Origin: Polynucleobacter acidiphobus
GTDB taxonomy: Bacteria; Pseudomonadota; Gammaproteobacteria; Burkholderiales; Burkholderiaceae
NCBI RefSeq assembly: GCF_003065385.1
Contig: NZ_CP023277.1
Span: forward strand, 956,829 to 1,020,828
Direction: 5' to 3'
Length of the DNA: 64,000 nucleotides
Shown: positions 58,000-64,000 of the stretch, in pieces
How the letters are laid out: each line of letters opens with the position of its first letter
How positions within the stretch are numbered: position 1 is the first letter of the stretch
Translations under genes and position numbers: made by a program
Notes under the pieces: model-generated
The model's database searches: none
Told to the model about the DNA's origin: nothing
What the model saw: the letters and a program-made list of their open reading frames with translations, nothing else

Positions 58000-58749
58000 T
58001 CAATTCGGGATTAAGGCGAAGCAGAAGCCGCGTTTCTTCCAGTTCTCAATGAGGGGCTCCAGAACCGCAGGCGCCCAAGGATCTTCGCGGGACCAAATCC
58101 CCAAATGGGCAATGGCAATATCGCCATTCTTGAGGCCTCGACTAGCCTTCTCTAGTAACTTTGCGTTTGGAAAACGCTTTGAGTCCAACTCATCGCCCAG
58201 AAAGCCGCTGGGAGACCAAGCAATGTGACGATAGCCACAACGTTCTCCCATGGCAATTAATCGGGGTGAAGTTTTACCGCCCGGTGCCCGCCAGATGGGA
58301 TCAATCGGCTTACCTGTGAGCTCCTGAAAACGCGTGCTCACTTTGGATATTTCGTGGCAAAGTTGGGCTTGATCAAAACGAATCGCTTTGCCAGCATTTT
58401 TGCCAAACTGGGGTCTTAACATTACATCACTCTCACCAACATCTTGGACCCAATAGCTGTGATCGTAGGTGTGACTACCAAAACGATGGCCTTCTTGAAG
58501 CCTTGCTTGCCAATACCCCTTCCATGAATCGTCCAATGAATAACCGCCCTGTTTGGTTTTCTCATTGGCTAAGAAGAAAGTTGCTTTAATGTTCTGTTGC
58601 TTGAGCACTTGGGCGATGTACTCGGCAACCGCCATATTGCCAGTATCAAACGTGAGATACGCCGTGTTTTTACATGTACTCGTTTGAGCAGATACGAGGT
58701 GGCTCCAGAGAATGCATGCGGTGATGAGTGGATACCGAATCATGCGCAT
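58000..58749 (-). CDS. Polysaccharide deacetylase family protein with a TFDTG first motif
   Basis: The 249-residue exported protein has a signal peptide (about 1-21) and the NodB fold. Motif 2 (SHTYDH) and motif 3 (WRAPGGKTS) are intact, but motif 1 reads LTFDTGN, so the second Asp, normally a metal ligand, is Thr. From memory, related betaproteobacterial proteins share TFDTG, so this may be a subfamily trait. Substrate unknown. ATG 58749 (or 58743) is preferred over the ORF reading from 58794, which would overlap the YVTN gene; AGGGTG lies upstream. Confidence 0.85.
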   Translation of the reverse strand: MRMIRYPLITACILWSHLVSAQTSTCKNTAYLTFDTGNMAVAEYIAQVLKQQNIKATFFLANEKTKQGGYSLDDSWKGYWQARLQEGHRFGSHTYDHSYWVQDVGESDVMLRPQFGKNAGKAIRFDQAQLCHEISKVSTRFQELTGKPIDPIWRAPGGKTSPRLIAMGERCGYRHIAWSPSGFLGDELDSKRFPNAKLLEKASRGLKNGDIAIAHLGIWSREDPWAPAVLEPLIENWKKRGFCFALIPN

Positions 58750-58759
58750 GCCAGACACC

Positions 58760-59746
58760 CTACTCCCACTTAGCGCGGGGATAGAAAAAGACACCGTGTG
58801 GAGAACGCCCCACCGGAATCACATCAATCAGTTTCATCGAGGGCACATCAATCACGCCCACTCGTTTTGAGAAACGCAAGGTGACCCACAAGGTTTTACC
58901 ATCCGGGGTTAATTCCATATCGTCAGGCCCTGCCGGCAATCCCGTGACATCACCAATCTTCTCAAGGGTTTGCATATTTAATAGGCTAATTGAGTTTGCT
59001 ACACGATTGGTGACAAACACATGCTTTTTGTCACCCATGGGTCGAAAGTTATGTGCTCCGTTACCTGTTTTGATGCGTTTAATCTCTTTTTGATTCCGCC
59101 AATCAATCACCTGCACATAATCCGCCCCAGTAATCCCCACCAATAAGTACTGATCATTTGGTGTCATCCACAAGCCTGCAGGAACCGGTCCCGTTTGCAT
59201 CCGCCAGACAATTACTTGCTTGTCCAGATCAATCGCTACTACCTCGGCCGAATCTTGCAGGGTCACAAATGCCAATTTGCTATCGGCAGTAAAGGCAATA
59301 TGACTGGGGGTCTTCGCAGCAGGAATTGATTTGGCTAGCTTGAAATCCGCACTATTCGCAGCATAGACATCAACACGGTCTAAACGATTAGCAGCCGCCA
59401 CAAACCATTTATTGTTCGGTGAGTAACCAATTTGATAAGGATCAATAATTTTGGGGATCCGCCCTGTAATCTCACCGCTTAGCGGGTTCAATAAGGCAAT
59501 ATCGTCACCCACCGCATTGGCGACGAGAAGGGTTTTCTCATCCGGGGTCATCATCAAATGATGCGGCTCCTTGCCAACGTAAAAGGTTTTGGTGACCTTG
59601 CGGGTTTGCATATCGATGAGGCTCACGGTTGCTTCGCCGGAGTTCAGCACGATCGCGAGCTTGGGTTCAGTGGGGGCGGCAAACGCAGCTGAAATCCCCA
59701 GCAATGAGGCTAATAAAGTAAATATGAGTCGTTGAATAATTTGCAT
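58760..59746 (-). CDS. Exported YVTN beta-propeller protein
   Basis: The 328-residue protein has a signal peptide (about 1-23, ending AFAA) and roughly seven YVTN-type blades with repeated patterns such as HHLMMTPDEKTLLVAN, HIAFTADSKLAFVT, GLWMTPNDQYLLVG and DDMELTPDGKTLWVT. Such propellers are periplasmic binding or scaffold proteins, sometimes near quinoprotein systems. It leads the minus-strand group with the deacetylase 10 bp downstream. No specific ligand is evident. Confidence 0.88.
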   Translation of the reverse strand: MQIIQRLIFTLLASLLGISAAFAAPTEPKLAIVLNSGEATVSLIDMQTRKVTKTFYVGKEPHHLMMTPDEKTLLVANAVGDDIALLNPLSGEITGRIPKIIDPYQIGYSPNNKWFVAAANRLDRVDVYAANSADFKLAKSIPAAKTPSHIAFTADSKLAFVTLQDSAEVVAIDLDKQVIVWRMQTGPVPAGLWMTPNDQYLLVGITGADYVQVIDWRNQKEIKRIKTGNGAHNFRPMGDKKHVFVTNRVANSISLLNMQTLEKIGDVTGLPAGPDDMELTPDGKTLWVTLRFSKRVGVIDVPSMKLIDVIPVGRSPHGVFFYPRAKWE

Positions 59747-59776
59747 AGCGTGATTGTAAGGCCGAGCCTTGCAGGC

Positions 59777-59801
59777 ATAGGCCTAATAACTCTAGGCCTA
59801 T
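59777..59801. repeat. Hairpin overlapping the hrpA stop codon
   Basis: ATAGGCCTA (59777-59785) and TAGGCCTAT (59793-59801) form a perfect 9-bp stem with a 7-base loop. The upstream arm includes the first base pair position of the hrpA stop codon. There is no T run after the stem in the direction of hrpA transcription, so it is not a standard intrinsic terminator, but may still affect 3'-end processing or Rho-dependent ending. Confidence 0.5.
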
Positions 59802-62800
59802 TAACGCAAACTAGCCAAGACCTTTTCGAGTCGTTTGACCGACATTGGCATGGGGGTCTTGAGCTCTTGGGCAAATAAGGCAACCCGTAACTCTTCGAGT
59901 TGCCACCGGAACTCACGCAAGCGCGCATCGTGCTCATCATTCATGCCAACGGTACTTTTACTCTCTTGCATCATCCTCTGCCAAGGTCGTGCGACCGATT
60001 CCCAATCGCGTTGGTTTTGGGCATCACGGCTGGCATTACTGCGCAGCTTTTCAATTCTTAGCCCAATGGCCTTAAGGTAGCGCGGTATATGAACCAAATG
60101 CTCATAAGGGGTTTGCTTCACAAACTGCGCATGAATCAATCCCTGCAATTGCGAGCGCATATCTTCATAGGCACTACTGGATAGGGCTTTGGCAGCAATT
60201 AATTTCTTATGCAACTCGGCATACTCTTGCAGGCTGGTTAACACGTGTTTCGCGATCTCACCAGCAATCAACATGAGGCGGGGCTTACCCTGTTTTAGTG
60301 ATTCTTCAAACTCTACTTGATTGGTTGGTTGCTGGTGTTGCAGCATGGCCCGCTCTATAGCCATCATGCCAATCTGCTCAACGAGCTCCTCAATCGATCC
60401 TATTTGGATAAAGAGTAAGCCGATTTCACGCGCATGCGGCAATTGTTTATGCAAAGCCTTGGTATGCTCTTTTAAGACCAAGCTGTATAAGCGACGCAAG
60501 CCTTGCCGATGAATTCGTTTCGCCTCCGCTGGGTCATCAAATACCTCCAGCTCTACCGCTGTCTTACGATCCACTAATGCCGGATAGCCCTGGATGGTTT
60601 GGTTCCCACGAGTCATGGTGACGGTCAGCGCTAGCTCACCAAAATCCCAAGCCTGATAACTGCCCTTCTGAATCGGAAGCCCTTGTGCTTGATTCGTTTG
60701 TACCGTTCTTATATTGGCATCAGCAAGGCTCTGGAAAGCGTCACGTGCTATCGCGCCATACTCACTGCGTAAGCGATTTAAATTACGCTCTAACTCCAGT
60801 TGCCGGCCATGTTCATCGATCAAACGAAAGTTCATGAAGCAATGGGCTGGTAAAGTCTCGGGTCGAAAGTCGGTGCGCTTGATCTCTATCGGGTTCTGAT
60901 TGCGAACAAAACGCATGAGTCGATCGATTAAATCGCCCTTCCCAAAACTGTTGTTGTCTAAGTGTTCTTGAACAAATTGTTTAGCACTCTCTGGTAACGG
61001 GATGCAATGACGGCGGATCTTTTGTGGCAAGGACTTCAGAAGTAGCTGGACTTTCTCAACACAGAGGCCTGGTACGAGCCATTCTGCTTGAATCCCATCG
61101 ACTTGATTTAAAACGGTGATGGGTACGATTAAGGTGATGCCATCTTTAGGACTACCAGGTTCAAAGTGATAACTGGTTTGCAAGCTCACGCCATTCATAA
61201 CAATTGTTTTGGGGTAGCGGTCGGCACTGATTCCCGCAGCTTCATGGCGCATCAGATCTGATTTCTGGAGACGCAGACTCTGGTCCTTTTGTTCCAGCTT
61301 GGCACGATCTTCCTCAAGCCAGGCTTGAAGACCGCTACGACTATAGACGTTTTCAGGAATTCGTTCGCGATAGAACGCACACAGCAACTCATCGTCCACC
61401 AATACATCAGGACGGCGTGAGCGATGCTCGAGCGCCTCGACTTCCCGAATTAGCTGACGGTTGTGCCAAAAGAAGGCAAATAATTTACCGTAACGACGTT
61501 TTGCTTCCGCTTGGGTCTCACGCTCCAAAGCTGGGGTGTCGACCTTACCAAACATCTCCCCTTCGACCAAGGCTTTCTGAATAAACAAGGCATGCGCCTC
61601 GCTTTCATCGTGCGGCGCATAGGCCACTCGTCGACCATGGTAGACAGGCAAGCCATACAGTGTGGCGCGCTCAAAGGCTAAGACCTCGCCGCGTTCCTTA
61701 TCCCAAAAGGGATCACTCAATGATTTCACTAGACGATGTTTTGCAACTCGCTCAATCCATTGAGGCTCGATCTTGGCCAAGGTTCTTGCGTATAAGCGAG
61801 TGGTCTCTTGGATCTCACCCGCCACAAACCATGCGCCTACTTTTTTACCCAGGCTCGATCCGGGCCAAATGAATAAACGAATACCCCGAGCCCCGAGATA
61901 ATCGCCGGCTTTATTGCCCCGTTGATCGCTTGCATCTTCATCGCGCTTGCCAATGTAGCCCAGCAGACCAGTAAGAAGCGCTGTATGGATTTGTTCGTAG
62001 GTTGCTGGGGTTTGATTCTCTTTCCAACCTTTCTCCGCGAGCAAGACATGCAATTGCCCATGCACATCGCGCCACTCCCGAAGTCGCCTAGGTGAGAGAA
62101 AGAAGCTGCGGCATTGGTTCTCTAACTGGCGATTGCTTTGCTTGTGTTTAAGAGCCTCCTGATACCAGTTCCATAGTTTCACGAACGACAGAAACTCAGA
62201 ACGCTCATCGGCAAATTGCAAGTGGGCTTGATCAGCGGCACTAGCGAACTCCATGGGTCGCTCGCGCGGGTCTTGGCAGGCCATGGCCGAGGCAATAATG
62301 GTGAGCTCTTTGAGCGCCTGCTGCTCACGCGCAGCCAGCAAGATGCGTCCAATGCGAGGATCTAAGGGGAGCTCGGCTAGGGCCTTGCCAATCGCACTGA
62401 GTTGAACACGGTGTTGACCCTGCACGTCTGGCTCGGTGGCACTCTCAATCGCACCTAATTCTTCTAAGAGCTGCATGCCATCGACAATCGCGCGACCCAA
62501 GGGTTTATCAATGAATGGAAACTGCGCAATATTGGGTAGGCGCAACGCGGCCATCCGCAAGATCACAGCAGCAAGTGAGCTACGTAAGATTTCAGGATCG
62601 GTGTATGCAGGTCGTGCTTGGTAATCCTCTTCGCTGTAGAGGCGAATGCAGATACCGTCGGCTACACGGCCACAACGACCCGCGCGTTGATTAGCAGCTG
62701 CCTGAGAAATCGGTTCCACTTGAAGCTGTTCAACCTTATTGCGATAGGAGTAACGCTTGACGCGCGCCAATCCTGAGTCAATCACATACCGAATGTTCGG

Positions 62801-63751
62801 TACGGTCAACGAGGTCTCAGCCACATTGGTGGCCAACACAATCCGGCGGCCATTGCCAGTTTGGAACACTCGCTCTTGCTCGCTCACCGCTTGCCGTGCA
62901 AATAGACTCAGAATCTCTGGATGAAAGCGCTGTTGTAAAAATGGATCCTTTCTAAGCGCCTCGGCACACTCCCGAATCTCCCGCTCACCAGGCAGGAATA
63001 CTAGGACATCGCCAGCCCCTGCAGCACCCTCACGCCACACATCGCCAATCGCTTTGCAAACGGCCTCGGGGATCTCAAGGGCCTCTTTTTGGCCATCAAC
63101 TTGCAATGGCGCATAACGTTGTTCCACTGGAAAGAGTCGACCACTCACCTCAATCACCGGAGCGGCTTGGCCTTGAGTTGCAAAATGATTGGCAAATCGT
63201 TGCGCATCGATCGTTGCTGAGGTGATGATAAGCTTAAGATCGGGTCGCTTAGCAATCAGTTGCTTTAGGTATCCCAATAAGAAATCAATATTAAGGCTGC
63301 GCTCATGGGCCTCATCAATGATGATGGTGTCGTACTTTTTAAGGAGGGGATCAGCCTGGGTCTCGGCCAATAAAATCCCGTCGGTCATTAATTTGATCGA
63401 CGCTTGGCTACTAGTGTGGTCGGCAAAGCGCACTTGATAGCCCACGTCTTCGCCTAAGGGTGTACCCAGCTCTTGGGCAATACGTTTGGCGGTACTTGTG
63501 GCGGCAATACGACGTGGCTGCGTATGACCGATTAGTCCACCCTGATGGATTTTGCCTCGACCCAGGGCCAGGCATATTTTGGGGAGCTGGGTAGTTTTGC
63601 CTGAACCCGTTTCTCCGCACACAATGATCACAGGGCTTGCCAGTAAGGCTTTGGCGATTACCTCGCGCTGCGAAGAGACCGGCAAACTCTCTGGGAAGGT
63701 GATGGGTTCACCCCGCAGTGAATGCCAAACGATCGCGCTCGACTCGCTCAT
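59801..63751 (-). CDS. hrpA: ATP-dependent RNA helicase HrpA
   Basis: HrpA is a large DEAH-box helicase linked to mRNA processing and ribosome rescue in E. coli. The 1316-residue protein has Walker A GETGSGKT at 46-53, DEAH at 146-149 (IIIDEAHERSLN), SATIDAQRFANHF, the helicase C motif VLATNVAETSLTVPNIRYVIDSG (in part) and QRAGRCGRV, then the long HrpA-specific C-terminal region. The length matches E. coli HrpA (about 1300). It is divergent from argA, 85 bp apart. Confidence 0.97.
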   Translation of the reverse strand: MSESSAIVWHSLRGEPITFPESLPVSSQREVIAKALLASPVIIVCGETGSGKTTQLPKICLALGRGKIHQGGLIGHTQPRRIAATSTAKRIAQELGTPLGEDVGYQVRFADHTSSQASIKLMTDGILLAETQADPLLKKYDTIIIDEAHERSLNIDFLLGYLKQLIAKRPDLKLIITSATIDAQRFANHFATQGQAAPVIEVSGRLFPVEQRYAPLQVDGQKEALEIPEAVCKAIGDVWREGAAGAGDVLVFLPGEREIRECAEALRKDPFLQQRFHPEILSLFARQAVSEQERVFQTGNGRRIVLATNVAETSLTVPNIRYVIDSGLARVKRYSYRNKVEQLQVEPISQAAANQRAGRCGRVADGICIRLYSEEDYQARPAYTDPEILRSSLAAVILRMAALRLPNIAQFPFIDKPLGRAIVDGMQLLEELGAIESATEPDVQGQHRVQLSAIGKALAELPLDPRIGRILLAAREQQALKELTIIASAMACQDPRERPMEFASAADQAHLQFADERSEFLSFVKLWNWYQEALKHKQSNRQLENQCRSFFLSPRRLREWRDVHGQLHVLLAEKGWKENQTPATYEQIHTALLTGLLGYIGKRDEDASDQRGNKAGDYLGARGIRLFIWPGSSLGKKVGAWFVAGEIQETTRLYARTLAKIEPQWIERVAKHRLVKSLSDPFWDKERGEVLAFERATLYGLPVYHGRRVAYAPHDESEAHALFIQKALVEGEMFGKVDTPALERETQAEAKRRYGKLFAFFWHNRQLIREVEALEHRSRRPDVLVDDELLCAFYRERIPENVYSRSGLQAWLEEDRAKLEQKDQSLRLQKSDLMRHEAAGISADRYPKTIVMNGVSLQTSYHFEPGSPKDGITLIVPITVLNQVDGIQAEWLVPGLCVEKVQLLLKSLPQKIRRHCIPLPESAKQFVQEHLDNNSFGKGDLIDRLMRFVRNQNPIEIKRTDFRPETLPAHCFMNFRLIDEHGRQLELERNLNRLRSEYGAIARDAFQSLADANIRTVQTNQAQGLPIQKGSYQAWDFGELALTVTMTRGNQTIQGYPALVDRKTAVELEVFDDPAEAKRIHRQGLRRLYSLVLKEHTKALHKQLPHAREIGLLFIQIGSIEELVEQIGMMAIERAMLQHQQPTNQVEFEESLKQGKPRLMLIAGEIAKHVLTSLQEYAELHKKLIAAKALSSSAYEDMRSQLQGLIHAQFVKQTPYEHLVHIPRYLKAIGLRIEKLRSNASRDAQNQRDWESVARPWQRMMQESKSTVGMNDEHDARLREFRWQLEELRVALFAQELKTPMPMSVKRLEKVLASLR

Positions 63752-63798
63752 GGTCTAACCCAGAGCGTGGTTTTAAGGAATTGGCATCCATGATTTAT

Positions 63799-63827
63799 TT
63801 GGTAACTAAGCGCTTGCACCCTATAAT
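63799..63827 (+). promoter_or_regulatory. argA promoter implying a near-leaderless mRNA
   Basis: A -35 TTGGTA (63799-63804, 4 of 6) and a perfect -10 TATAAT (63822-63827) are 17 bp apart. The expected start (about 63833-63835) is 2-4 bases before the argA ATG at 63837, and no ribosome site lies upstream of the ATG. Confidence 0.65.
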
Positions 63828-63836
63828 TTTCGCATT

Positions 63837-64000
63837 ATGTCCGCGCTTCCATCCTCCTCCCATTCTGCTCACTTTCCCTTCGTTGGCTGGCTACGCGAGG
63901 TAGCGCCCTATATCCACGCCTTTCGTGAGAAAACCTTTGTCATTGCATTTGCTGGTGAACTAGCTCAAGACTTCGATCAACTCGAGAACTTGATTGAGGA
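63837..64000 (+). CDS. argA: N-acetylglutamate synthase (partial, N-terminus only)
   Basis: ArgA acetylates glutamate, the first step of arginine synthesis. The first 54 codons are in the window, reading MSALPSSSHSAHFPFVGWLREV, then APYIHAFREKTFVIAFAGEL, typical of the amino-acid-kinase-like N-terminal domain (WxREVAPYIHxxRxKTFVxAFxGE). The hrpA/argA divergent pair is common in Burkholderiales. The C-terminal GNAT domain lies beyond the window. Confidence 0.88.
   Translation, partial: MSALPSSSHSAHFPFVGWLREVAPYIHAFREKTFVIAFAGELAQDFDQLENLIE

Noticed and set aside
1-64000. CRISPR arrays, tRNA genes, insertion sequences, prophage or toxin-antitoxin modules
   Set aside because: No direct-repeat arrays, transposase or integrase-like proteins, cloverleaf-like segments or paired small toxin genes were seen; nearly all sequence is filled with recognisable core genes.

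Overview
The window looks like chromosomal core sequence from a free-living betaproteobacterium of the Burkholderiaceae, most likely Polynucleobacter or a close relative. This rests on moderate GC content, very tight gene packing, and several gene associations typical of that group: sdhCDAB-sdhE-gltA beside a GntR regulator and a divergent mdh, a DUF2863 protein, a phasin beside the aceE-aceF-lpdA operon, a FixL/FixJ-like pair upstream of aceE, and hrpA divergent from argA. The genus is inferred from gene order and protein character, not from a database search. I see no tRNA or rRNA gene, insertion sequence, prophage or CRISPR array, and no gene-free stretch longer than about 190 bp.

Layout. 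Positions 1-15.8 kb hold one long minus-strand run in transcription order: gntR, sdhC-D-A-B-sdhE, gltA, leuC, an entericidin-like lipoprotein, leuD, leuB, asd, a compact fimV, truA, trpF, trpB, trpA and accD (cut by the window edge). It joins the TCA cycle to leucine, aspartate-family and tryptophan synthesis and to the first step of fatty-acid synthesis. From 15.9 to 24.6 kb come mdh, a small MliC-like exported protein, DUF2863, yaaA, a SulP transporter without a STAS domain, a YbdL-type aminotransferase, a GST-like protein, a 3-hydroxyacyl-CoA dehydrogenase, and two small membrane proteins. From 24.7 to 27.8 kb is a DNA-damage block (rarA, then umuDC under a near-consensus LexA box). From 27.8 to 33.3 kb is a plus-strand operon: periplasmic cyclophilin, fused pabB-pabC, NUDIX hydrolase, the N-degron transferases aat and bpt, and pyrD. 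Then come an IclR regulator and a minus-strand group (histone-deacetylase-like hydrolase, EamA transporter, PbpG-type D,D-peptidase).

From 37.3 to 47.1 kb the central carbon block holds a phasin, a bidirectional terminator, lpdA-aceF-aceE, and a divergent sensor kinase/FixJ-type regulator. folD, prlC and xthA follow, then the nitrogen-control operon glnA-ntrB-ntrC with NtrC-like sites and a candidate sigma-54 promoter. From 55.3 to 59.7 kb is a minus-strand group (YVTN beta-propeller, unusual polysaccharide deacetylase, fatty-acid-hydroxylase/sterol-desaturase, EI24 membrane protein, CinA-N-like protein). The window ends with hrpA and the start of argA.

Most of this is ordinary housekeeping. 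No undescribed defence or mobile system was found. The best leads are regulatory: three related TTGY-N3-GCAA palindromes at the promoters of sdh, the phasin gene and the PDH/sensor-kinase intergenic region, which could mark one acetyl-CoA/polyhydroxybutyrate regulon; a LexA box ending one base before the umuD start codon, implying little or no leader; and an argA promoter that also implies a leaderless or near-leaderless mRNA.
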